A stretch of DNA of 64,000 nucleotides from Alistipes sp. GTDB taxonomy: Bacteria > Bacteroidota > Bacteroidia > Bacteroidales > Rikenellaceae. The DNA lies in the NCBI GenBank assembly GCA_020026335.1, contig JAHHQO010000005.1, forward strand, positions 62,001-126,000, written 5' to 3'. The first letter of the stretch is position 1. Each line of letters opens with the position of its first letter. The notes under the pieces are model-generated. The model made no database searches. It saw nothing but the letters and a program-made list of their open reading frames with translations, and was not told the origin of the DNA. The translations under genes and the position numbers were made by a program. Of the stretch, positions 8,763 to 15,842 are shown one piece after another.

Positions 8763-10085
8763 CTACTTCTTCAAAGTCAGTTCCACGATATAATCCACTC
8801 CCGAAGGCACTTCGCCCAGCTGCAAGAGTGCGCCGTCGCCATTCTGCGAAAACTTCACCGACTGACGGCCGTCGAACTTCACCGCCGACTTCACCTTCGA
8901 GTGCAGGGGCAGGAAGAGGGAGTTGTCCTGCAAGTCGAGGATATGCACATAGAGCTTGTCCTCCTTCTGTGTGGTCACACCCCACGCATGAGGTGCCACC
9001 TCGCCCTCGCGTGTACCGTAGATGGTCTCTCCGTATTTACCCATCCACTCGCCGACCTCCTTCAGACGCTCGACACCCATGGCAGGCAGTTCACCGTTGG
9101 GCTGGGGGCCCATGTTGAGCAAAAGGTTGGCATTGCGACCTGCCGCCTTGACGATGTAGCGAATGATGGTCTCGGTGGATTTGTAATTCTGGTCCTCAAT
9201 CTTGTAGCCCCACATACCGTTCATCGTCTCGCAGGTCTCCAAAGGCAGTGCGCTGATGTCCTGACCCGACAATCCGGCACTGTTCTGACCCGGAAGGTCG
9301 CGCTCGAACATCTGGAAATCCTCACCCTCGAAAGGTGTCATGTGGTGGTTGTTGCCAATCATACAGCCGGGCTGCAATTTGTGAATCAGCGCGTACTGCT
9401 CGGGCAGCTGCCAATCGAAATCGGGCTCCTGATCCTTGTCCCACAGACCATCGAACCAGATACCACGCACGGGACCGTAGTTGGTCAGCAGCTCGGTGAG
9501 CTGGTTGTTCATGAACTGATAGTAGGACGGCCAATCCGCTTTCGAAGCGTCACGACCCGTGCCGTGACCCGTGCGACCCTGGGGGTAATCCTCTCTGCGC
9601 CAATCGATATGCGAATAGTAGATATGGAGTTTGATGCCCTGCTTGTGGCACTCGTCGGCCAGCTCCTTGAGGATATCACGACCGAAAGGCGAGGCATCGA
9701 CAATGTCAAAATCGGAATATTTGGTATCGAACATCGAAAAACCATCGTGGTGACGGCTGGTGATGCAGATGTATTTTGCACCCGAAGCCTTGATGGCTGA
9801 CACCCACTCCTTGGCATCGAAACGCGAGGGGTAGAATCCCGAAGCGAGTTTCTCGTACTCCTTCCAGTGGATATTTCTCACGTTCATGTACCACTCGCCC
9901 TGCGCCGTCATGCTGTAAATTCCCCAATGGAGGAAGATACCAAACTTGTCGTTCTGGAACTCCTTGCGCGATTCGATATTCTCGGGAGCAGGCGTATAGT
10001 GTTGCAGCTCATCGGCAAAGACTCCCGTTGCGCTCAACGCGGCAATGGCACAGAGTCCGGCCTTCTTGAAAAAACAGTTTTTCAT
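8763..10085 (-). CDS. Alpha-L-fucosidase (GH29)
   Basis: A 440-residue exported GH29 enzyme with a signal peptide of about 24 residues (ending GVFADEL). The catalytic barrel contains the family signature FGIFLHWGIYS and the nucleophile Asp in IWFDGLWD, and a small C-terminal beta domain follows. It removes alpha-linked fucose from host or plant glycans, probably in the periplasm. The fucose could come from the N-glycans or mucins handled by the large operon further right, but the gene is not part of that operon. It is cotranscribed with cutC. Linkage specificity is not readable from the sequence. Confidence 0.9.
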   Translation of the reverse strand: MKNCFFKKAGLCAIAALSATGVFADELQHYTPAPENIESRKEFQNDKFGIFLHWGIYSMTAQGEWYMNVRNIHWKEYEKLASGFYPSRFDAKEWVSAIKASGAKYICITSRHHDGFSMFDTKYSDFDIVDASPFGRDILKELADECHKQGIKLHIYYSHIDWRREDYPQGRTGHGTGRDASKADWPSYYQFMNNQLTELLTNYGPVRGIWFDGLWDKDQEPDFDWQLPEQYALIHKLQPGCMIGNNHHMTPFEGEDFQMFERDLPGQNSAGLSGQDISALPLETCETMNGMWGYKIEDQNYKSTETIIRYIVKAAGRNANLLLNMGPQPNGELPAMGVERLKEVGEWMGKYGETIYGTREGEVAPHAWGVTTQKEDKLYVHILDLQDNSLFLPLHSKVKSAVKFDGRQSVKFSQNGDGALLQLGEVPSGVDYIVELTLKK

Positions 10086-10113
10086 AATTTAGAATTAATA
10101 GGTTTAGATAAAA

Positions 10114-10121
10114 CAAAGATA
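10114..10121 (-). promoter_or_regulatory. -7 box for GH29-cutC
   Basis: The minus strand reads TATCTTTG, a full match to TAnnTTTG, 29 bases before the fucosidase start. It is back to back with the promoter of the zinc-type operon. Confidence 0.6.
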
Positions 10122-10163
10122 GCAATTTATCCACGACTAAGTTAGATATTTTACTATAATTAC

Positions 10164-10171
10164 TATCTTTG
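10164..10171 (+). promoter_or_regulatory. -7 box for the metal ABC operon
   Basis: TATCTTTG on the plus strand, a full match to TAnnTTTG, 98 bases before the substrate-binding protein start. It implies a leader of about 90 bases. Confidence 0.6.
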
Positions 10172-10201
10172 CAATCCCTAAACCGTTAAAGCAGAGCTTC
10201 G

Positions 10202-10239
10202 GCCGACCCTCGGCAAGGGACTTTCTCTCAAGTCCTTTT
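10202..10239 (+). promoter_or_regulatory. Two-hairpin leader, possible attenuator
   Basis: Within the untranslated leader a small hairpin (GCCGA/TCGGC, 10202-10214) is followed by a second (AAGGGACTT with AAGTCCTTT, 10215-10238) that ends in four T. The second has the form of a weak intrinsic terminator upstream of the coding region. No known riboswitch family is recognised. Confidence 0.35.
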
Positions 10240-10268
10240 GCCCACGAAAGGCAGAAGCGAGACCCGAT

Positions 10269-11132
10269 ATGAAAAAACTTGTATTCTACCTGCTCGTCGC
10301 CGCGACACTCGTATCGTGTGCGACAAGACCTGCCTCCGACAAGGAGCGGATGAGTGTGTCGATTCTTCCGCTCAAGAACATTGTGGAGGAGATTACCGCC
10401 GGAGATTTCGACATCACGGTGCTGGTACCCTCGGGTGCAGGCCCCGAGACTTTCGAGCCGACCATCCGTCAGTACTCCTTCATGGAGGACTCGCGTCTGA
10501 TATTCTCCACCGGTCTGATTGCCTTTGAGCAACGCCTGCTCTCGAAGTTCGACGACCACGAATCCGCAACGGGCAAAGTCGTCAATCTGAGTTGCGGCAT
10601 CGACCTCATGGAAGGCAGCTGTTCCCACCACGGGGAACAGACCCATGCCGCCCACGGCATCGACCCCCACATCTGGACCTCGCCACGTGCCCTCAAAATC
10701 ATGGCACACAACGCCTACGAGGCCATTCACCGCCAATATCCCGACTCGACGAAATACACCGCCAACCATCAGTCTCTGCAACAGCGACTCTCGGAGTTGG
10801 ACTCGCTCGTGGGAGCGAAAATCGCAGCGAGCGATGTGCGCCACTTTGTCATCTACCACCCGGCGATGACCTACTACGCACGCGACTACCACATCGAGCA
10901 GGTGGCCATCGAGCACGAGGGTAAAGAACTCTCCGCCAAGCGTATGGCTACGCTCATCGACTGGGCACGCCGGAACGATGTCCGTTGTGTGATGTATCAG
11001 ATTCAGTACCCCCGTTCGGCCGTGGAGACCATCACGCGCGACATCGAAGCGCAAGCCGTCGAGATAGACCCGTTGAAAGAGCAGGTCATCGAAAATATCC
11101 TGCACATCACCCACATCATCACCGGATTATGA
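10269..11132 (+). CDS. Zinc/manganese-type ABC transporter substrate-binding lipoprotein
   Basis: A 287-residue cluster-9 (ZnuA/TroA-like) metal-binding protein with a lipoprotein signal (lipobox LVSC, Cys17). A His-rich loop HHGEQTHAAHGIDPHIWTSP lies mid-protein and contains the second usual metal ligand His (DPHIW). The third, YHPAMTYYARDY, follows. The first ligand is unusual: the family normally has PH before the (Y/F)EPT segment, but here it is GAGPETFEPT, with Glu in place of His. It would capture zinc or manganese in the periplasm. The stop overlaps the start of the ATPase gene (ATGA). No permease gene is nearby. Confidence 0.85.
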   Translation: MKKLVFYLLVAATLVSCATRPASDKERMSVSILPLKNIVEEITAGDFDITVLVPSGAGPETFEPTIRQYSFMEDSRLIFSTGLIAFEQRLLSKFDDHESATGKVVNLSCGIDLMEGSCSHHGEQTHAAHGIDPHIWTSPRALKIMAHNAYEAIHRQYPDSTKYTANHQSLQQRLSELDSLVGAKIAASDVRHFVIYHPAMTYYARDYHIEQVAIEHEGKELSAKRMATLIDWARRNDVRCVMYQIQYPRSAVETITRDIEAQAVEIDPLKEQVIENILHITHIITGL

Positions 11133-11782
11133 CACTCATCAATCTCGAAAACGTAGGTGTCGCCTATGACGGTCATCAGGTGTTGAGCGATGTGAACCTC
11201 ACCATCGGCGACCGCGACTTCATCGGCATCATCGGCCCCAACGGAGGTGGCAAAACCACATTGGTCAAGGCCATACTCGGCACGGTGCACTACACCGGCC
11301 GCATCACCCTCTCGCCCACCCTCTTCCGCGGACGCGAACAGCTCATCGGCTACATGCCCCAGCAGTCGAATTTCGACCGTGCCTTCCCCATTTCGGTACT
11401 CGAAGTGGTGTTGTCTGGCTTACAGGGCAGAAAGGGTTTCCGCACCCGTTTCTCGTCGGAGGACAGGGCTTTGGCATTCCGTATGCTCCAGCGAGCCGGC
11501 ATCGCACAGGTGGCGGACAGCCCCATCGGTGAGATTTCGGGCGGACAGATGCAACGTGCCCTGCTGTGTCGCGCCATCATCTCCGCACCCCGACTGCTCA
11601 TTCTCGACGAGCCGTCGAACTTCGTGGACAACAAGTTCGAAAACGAGCTGTACTCCACCCTGCAACTGCTCAACCGCCGCATGGCCATCATCATGGTGTC
11701 GCACGATGTGGAGACCATTCGTCACATCGTCAAGGACATTGTGAAGGTCAACGGAGAGGTGCATCGCAGCCCTGCAAGATAA
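11129..11782 (+). CDS. Metal ABC transporter ATP-binding protein (ZnuC-like)
   Basis: A 217-residue ABC ATPase. Start ATG at 11129 is chosen because it overlaps the upstream stop by four bases and the protein then begins MTLINLENVGVAYDG, as the family does. A longer reading frame upstream merely overlaps the previous gene. Walker A is GPNGGGKTTL, the signature ISGGQMQRALLCRA and Walker B LLILDEPSNFVD, followed by the switch His in VSHD. It would power the import of the metal bound by its neighbour. The expected integral membrane permease (ZnuB-like) is absent from both sides. Confidence 0.88.
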   Translation: MTLINLENVGVAYDGHQVLSDVNLTIGDRDFIGIIGPNGGGKTTLVKAILGTVHYTGRITLSPTLFRGREQLIGYMPQQSNFDRAFPISVLEVVLSGLQGRKGFRTRFSSEDRALAFRMLQRAGIAQVADSPIGEISGGQMQRALLCRAIISAPRLLILDEPSNFVDNKFENELYSTLQLLNRRMAIIMVSHDVETIRHIVKDIVKVNGEVHRSPAR

Positions 11783-11896
11783 GGTCGTGAGCGAGTAAAT
11801 TCTCCTTCGGGGAGATCTTCGCTGTCGGAAAAAACGGGCGCACGACCCTCATTCGGAGAGCGATTCCCTATAATAAATATAGGAACGGAGGAACAA

Positions 11897-11914
11897 ATAC
11901 GTATAAATACGTAT
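11897..11914 (+). promoter_or_regulatory. Twin palindromes, possible operator
   Basis: Two copies of the 8-bp palindrome ATACGTAT separated by two bases, lying 22 to 39 bases upstream of the -7 box at 11936. They cover the -33 region of the alpha-oxoamine synthase promoter, where a regulator would bind. Confidence 0.35.
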
Positions 11915-11935
11915 TAGAAAGGAGCAAAAAACGGC

Positions 11936-11943
11936 TACCTTTG
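11936..11943 (+). promoter_or_regulatory. -7 box for the alpha-oxoamine synthase
   Basis: TACCTTTG matches TAnnTTTG, 117 bases upstream of the start codon. No good TTG -33 is seen. Confidence 0.5.
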
Positions 11944-12059
11944 AACGATTGAAATTAACGATTTTCCGCCACCCCCTCGCGGTGGTTTTCGGGACACCCT
12001 CCGATAAGCGGAAAACCCGATAAGAACAAGAAACTTAAATTCAAAATTAAAGATAAGAA

Positions 12060-13331
12060 ATGGTTGATATTTTTGAACGCCTTGAGAAAAATGCAGGCGG
12101 CCCTATCGGTCAGTACATGTCGTACGCACACGGTTATTATGCATTCCCCAAATTGGAGGGTGAAATCGGTCCTCACATGCGCTTCCGCGGCAAGGAGATG
12201 CTTAACTGGAGTTTGAACAACTACCTGGGTCTGGCTAACCACCCCGAAGTACGTAAGGCTGATGCCGAAGGTGCAGCAGAGTTCGGTATGGCAGCGCCCA
12301 TGGGTGCTCGTATGATGAGCGGTCAGACCGTTTACCACGAGCGTCTGGAGCGCGAATTGGCTGCTTTCGTAGGCAAGGAGGACGCTTTCCTCTTGAACTA
12401 CGGTTATCAGGGTATGATTTCTATCATCGACTGCCTGCTCACTCCTCGTGACGTAGTCGTTTATGATGCCGAGGCTCACGCCTGCATCATCGACGGTCTG
12501 AGAATGCACAAGGGCAAGCGTTTTGTCTATGGTCACAACGACATGGAGTCGTTGCGCCTGCAGTTGCAGCACGCTACCGACCTGGCTGAGGAGCAGAAGG
12601 GCGGTATTCTGGTCATCACCGAGGGTGTATTCGGTATGAAGGGTGACCTGGGTAAGCTCGACGAAATCGTAGCTTTGAAGAAGGACTTCAAGTTCCGTTT
12701 GTTGGTAGACGATGCTCACGGCTTCGGTACCATGGGTGAGGGCGGTAGAGGTACTGCTTCGCACTTCGGTGTCGTAGACGGTGTCGATGTACTGTTCAAT
12801 ACCTTCGCAAAGTCGATGGCCGGTATCGGTGCATTCGTCAGCGGTCACAGATGGCTCATCAACCTTTTCCGTTACAATATGCGTTCACAGCTCTACGCCA
12901 AGTCGCTGCCCATGCCTATGGTTATCGGCGCACTGAAGCGTCTGGAGCTTATCCGCGAGCACCCCGAGTTCCAGCAGAACTTGTGGAAGATTGTTCGTTC
13001 GCTGCAGGGCAAGCTCGTTGCCAACGGCTTCAACATCGGTGTTACCAACTCGCCCGTTACCCCCGTATTCCTGAAGGGTGGTATTCCCGAGGCTACCAAC
13101 CTGGTTGTTGACCTGCGCGAGAACCACGGTATCTTCTGCTCGATGGTTATCTACCCCGTTATCCCGAAGGGCGAAATCATCTTGCGTGTCATTCCTACCG
13201 CTGCTCACACAGAGGAGGATGTCGACAAGACTATCGAGGCTTTCAAGGCTGTTCGCCAGAAGTTGGAGGACGGTACCTACGCCAAGATGCCTATTCCCGT
13301 TCGTGCTGACGAGGATTTCAAAGTTCGCTAA
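12060..13331 (+). CDS. Alpha-oxoamine synthase: serine palmitoyltransferase / cysteate acyl-ACP transferase type
   Basis: A 423-residue fold-type I PLP enzyme that joins an amino acid to an acyl thioester with loss of CO2, the first step of sphingolipid or sulfonolipid synthesis. The PLP lysine is K251 in NTFAKSMAGIGAF. PLP contacts are DDAH (D218, H220), and the ring-stacking His140 lies in DAEAHACIIDG. The absence of a signal peptide is as expected. The 2-amino-3-ketobutyrate CoA ligase and KAPA synthase relatives are shorter (about 390 residues) and lack this N-terminal extension. Bacteroides homologues are serine palmitoyltransferases. In Alistipes the related enzyme (SulA) uses cysteate for sulfonolipids. 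Codon use is more biased (GCT, CGT, GTA) than in neighbours, suggesting high expression. Confidence 0.83.
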   Translation: MVDIFERLEKNAGGPIGQYMSYAHGYYAFPKLEGEIGPHMRFRGKEMLNWSLNNYLGLANHPEVRKADAEGAAEFGMAAPMGARMMSGQTVYHERLERELAAFVGKEDAFLLNYGYQGMISIIDCLLTPRDVVVYDAEAHACIIDGLRMHKGKRFVYGHNDMESLRLQLQHATDLAEEQKGGILVITEGVFGMKGDLGKLDEIVALKKDFKFRLLVDDAHGFGTMGEGGRGTASHFGVVDGVDVLFNTFAKSMAGIGAFVSGHRWLINLFRYNMRSQLYAKSLPMPMVIGALKRLELIREHPEFQQNLWKIVRSLQGKLVANGFNIGVTNSPVTPVFLKGGIPEATNLVVDLRENHGIFCSMVIYPVIPKGEIILRVIPTAAHTEEDVDKTIEAFKAVRQKLEDGTYAKMPIPVRADEDFKVR

Positions 13332-13353
13332 TTCCGAATCGAGAATAATAAAA

Positions 13354-13395
13354 GAAAGAGATGACGCCCCACAACGGGTCGTCATCTCTTTTTTA
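13354..13395 (+). terminator. Terminator after the alpha-oxoamine synthase
   Basis: AGAGATGACG, CCC and their complements form a strong stem-loop followed by a T run. Confidence 0.88.
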
Positions 13396-13637
13396 TTATA
13401 TAAGTATGTGCGGCTTTTGTGGCGATTTTCCGAAGATAGGAGTTTTGCGGCCGAAAGGGCAAAAAATCATCGCAAAAAAAAATCGGCTGACAATCAGGCA
13501 TTTCTAAAAAACTTTACAAAATTATTCGATTTTTTTCTCTCAAAAATTTGGAGACTAAAAAATTTGTACTACCTTTGCAACGCAATCGGGAAATAAGTCC
13601 TACCAACAATGACTTCCGATTGATGAAAAGACCTTAT

Positions 13638-13710
13638 GCGGAAATAGCTCAGTTGGTAGAGCACAACCTTGCCAAGGTTGGGGTCGCGAGTTCGAGTCTC
13701 GTTTTCCGCT
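13638..13710 (+). tRNA. tRNA-Gly (anticodon GCC)
   Basis: 73 bases fold as a full cloverleaf. The acceptor GCGGAAA pairs with TTTCCGC, the D arm is of the GCTC...GAGC type, and the anticodon stem is CAACC/GGTTG with loop TTGCCAA. The T arm is GCGAG-TTCGAGT-CTCGT with one G-T pair, and the discriminator base is T. The CCA end is not encoded (the next bases are CAC), so it must be added by nucleotidyltransferase. A T-tailed hairpin follows five bases later. Confidence 0.95.
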
Positions 13711-13715
13711 CACGA

Positions 13716-13745
13716 AGAGAGTTCAAATTGAACTCTCTTTTTTTG
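13716..13745 (+). terminator. Terminator after tRNA-Gly
   Basis: AGAGAGTTC/GAACTCTCT stem with an AT-rich loop and a run of T. Confidence 0.85.
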
Positions 13746-13769
13746 TTCTATCACTACCCCATCACCAAC

Positions 13770-13805
13770 AAAAAAGGAGAACCTCGCGAAAGGCTCTCCT
13801 TTTTT
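13770..13805. terminator. Bidirectional terminator between tRNA and GH65 gene
   Basis: AAAAAAGGAGA pairs with TCTCCTTTTTT (one bulge) with an inner CCT/AGG. It ends the 18.6-kb minus-strand operon and any readthrough from the tRNA. Confidence 0.82.
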
Positions 13806-13827
13806 CATAGATATATTCGGTTCCGCG

Positions 13828-15828
13828 CTATCGCGTGAACACCTTGCCATCGGCGGTTCTCACCGTCAGACACTTCCAGTGTGCCGGCATGACGGAAGGC
13901 ACGCGTTCCAATCCCTTGTCCGAGATATTCAGACCTCCGAAACCGAAGATGACCGACTGCAACATACCACCCGCACCCGTCATGAAGTAGGGATTCATGC
14001 TGGTGGCTGTCTCGGCAATCACACCGTAGGGTTCGCGGCGGTTGGGTTCATAACCGCGTTTGAAAGAGGCATACGCCGCTTCGGCATCGCCCAGACGGGC
14101 ATACTGCACCGCGAAGACCGAATGGCTCATGGCAGGGCCGTTCTTGGGGTCGATACGGTCGGCATAGTACGCCATATCGCGGCGCAACGACTCGGCATCG
14201 GTCACCACGCCCAAGGGATAGCCCAGGAGGTTGGCATCCGCCTGCTTAATCATCTCGCCCTCATAGGTGGAGTGTTCGCGTGTGGTACCGTCCTCGAAGC
14301 GGAGGATACGGATATTGGCGGCAATATCGCTCCACAGGGGGTCGGGAGTTTCGCGACAGATGCGTGCGGCACGCGTGGCGGCCTCGAGGGCACGTTTCAC
14401 GGCTCCGTTGGTGAAGGCGTTGTCGGTCACACCCGTGGCGTACTCGTTCGCACCCACCACATTCACCACCGAATAGCTGCCGTCATCGTTCTTCGTCACG
14501 CGGTCACACCAGAAACGGGCGCACTCGCGAATGAGGGGATAGCCCGACGACTGCAACCACTGCGTATCACGTGTCACACGGTAGTAGTTCCAAGCCGCAA
14601 TGGCAATGTCAGCCGTGATATGGTGCTCCAGCGTTCCGCACACGGCAAATGTGGGGGTCGATTCCTCACCCCACAAATCGCTCTCCCACGGGAACATCGC
14701 ACCGCGGTAGCCGAAGGTCATCGCCTTGTGGCGTGCAGCCTCCAGACGGTCGAGACGGTAGTTCAGCATCTCGCGAGCCAGCTCGGGGTGGAGTGCCAGC
14801 AGGGGCGGGAACATCCATATCTCGGCGTCCCAAAATACGTGTCCGTTATAGCCCGTAGAGGAGAGTCCCATGGGGGCGATGCTCTGACGGCTACCCTCCA
14901 AAATCGAGGAGTAGAGGTTGAAAAGAGCGAAGCGCACATCGCGTTGTGCCTTGTCGTCGCCCTCAATCTCGATGTCACCCTGCCAGAGTCTGTCCCATGC
15001 CTTTTCGTGGGCGGCGACCACGGCATCGTGACCGTGGTGTGCCACATAGACCACCTGACGCTCACTCTCCGTCCACGGGTCGGAGAAGGTCGAAGTTGTC
15101 GTCACGGCACCTGCCACCGAGAAACGCAGGGTCTCACCACGCTTCAGATGGGTGGTGAGGAAGCCGGCACTGTAATACTCCGTCTTCTCGTCACAGAGGA
15201 AGATGGATGAAGCCACCACCTTGTCGCGACCATCGTTATACGAAGCCCATGTGCGGTTGATGCGTCGCCATGCGTAGTCGCACCACAGGTGGCGTTCGTC
15301 ACGCTCCACCTCCGACAGTCCGTCGGGCACGGTGTGGTAGTTCTTCGCCGTGAGCAGAATATCCTCGTGCGCCGTGACCTCCACATCGGCCAGCAGCACG
15401 TTGGGAAGGTTGCGCAGGGCGCGGAAACGACAGACGACATCGGCTTTGTCCGTGCTGACGGAGGTCGAATGCACGGCACGGCGCATATCCACCTCCTGAT
15501 GCCACTCCGTGGTCTTCATGTTGCCCAGCTCGTCACCATCGATGGCCAGCAGGATACCCATGGGATTGATTCCCGTGAGGATAGAGCTGACCTGTCGGGG
15601 ATTGCCACGGCGGAAAGCCGACTTGAGAATCACCTGTCGGAAATCGAAGGGGTCGTGACCGACCAAAATTCCTGTTTCACCGTTAGCCATACATACGGGG
15701 ACATACTCTCCGCCCACACTGTCGGCCGAGAGTACCCACCCCTCATGATGAAAAGGTGTCTCCGCAGCAAAGAGCGGAGACACCCATATCATAACGATGA
15801 ACAACCAACTCAAAGTCAATTGTCTCAT
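13828..15828 (-). CDS. GH65 family alpha-glucoside hydrolase (kojibiosidase-like)
   Basis: A 666-residue protein with a signal peptide (about 21 residues, ending FAAE), an N-terminal beta-sandwich (about 25-270) and the (alpha/alpha)6 barrel of GH65. The barrel carries FWDAEIW (332-338) and the catalytic acid E462 in VGANEYATGVTDN. Most GH65 members are cytosolic phosphorylases of kojibiose, maltose or trehalose. An exported one has no ATP-derived phosphate economy to gain and is more likely a hydrolase, like the Flavobacterium GH65 kojibiosidase. It is the last gene of the operon, 14 bases after GH97. A role in removing alpha-1,2-glucose from glucosylated glycans fits the setting but is inferred. 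Confidence 0.82.
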   Translation of the reverse strand: MRQLTLSWLFIVMIWVSPLFAAETPFHHEGWVLSADSVGGEYVPVCMANGETGILVGHDPFDFRQVILKSAFRRGNPRQVSSILTGINPMGILLAIDGDELGNMKTTEWHQEVDMRRAVHSTSVSTDKADVVCRFRALRNLPNVLLADVEVTAHEDILLTAKNYHTVPDGLSEVERDERHLWCDYAWRRINRTWASYNDGRDKVVASSIFLCDEKTEYYSAGFLTTHLKRGETLRFSVAGAVTTTSTFSDPWTESERQVVYVAHHGHDAVVAAHEKAWDRLWQGDIEIEGDDKAQRDVRFALFNLYSSILEGSRQSIAPMGLSSTGYNGHVFWDAEIWMFPPLLALHPELAREMLNYRLDRLEAARHKAMTFGYRGAMFPWESDLWGEESTPTFAVCGTLEHHITADIAIAAWNYYRVTRDTQWLQSSGYPLIRECARFWCDRVTKNDDGSYSVVNVVGANEYATGVTDNAFTNGAVKRALEAATRAARICRETPDPLWSDIAANIRILRFEDGTTREHSTYEGEMIKQADANLLGYPLGVVTDAESLRRDMAYYADRIDPKNGPAMSHSVFAVQYARLGDAEAAYASFKRGYEPNRREPYGVIAETATSMNPYFMTGAGGMLQSVIFGFGGLNISDKGLERVPSVMPAHWKCLTVRTADGKVFTR

Positions 15829-15842
15829 GGTATCATCGTGTT

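Noticed and set aside
13638..13710. tRNA-Gly as an integration (att) site
   Set aside because: No repeat of the tRNA 3' end and no integrase gene were seen nearby.
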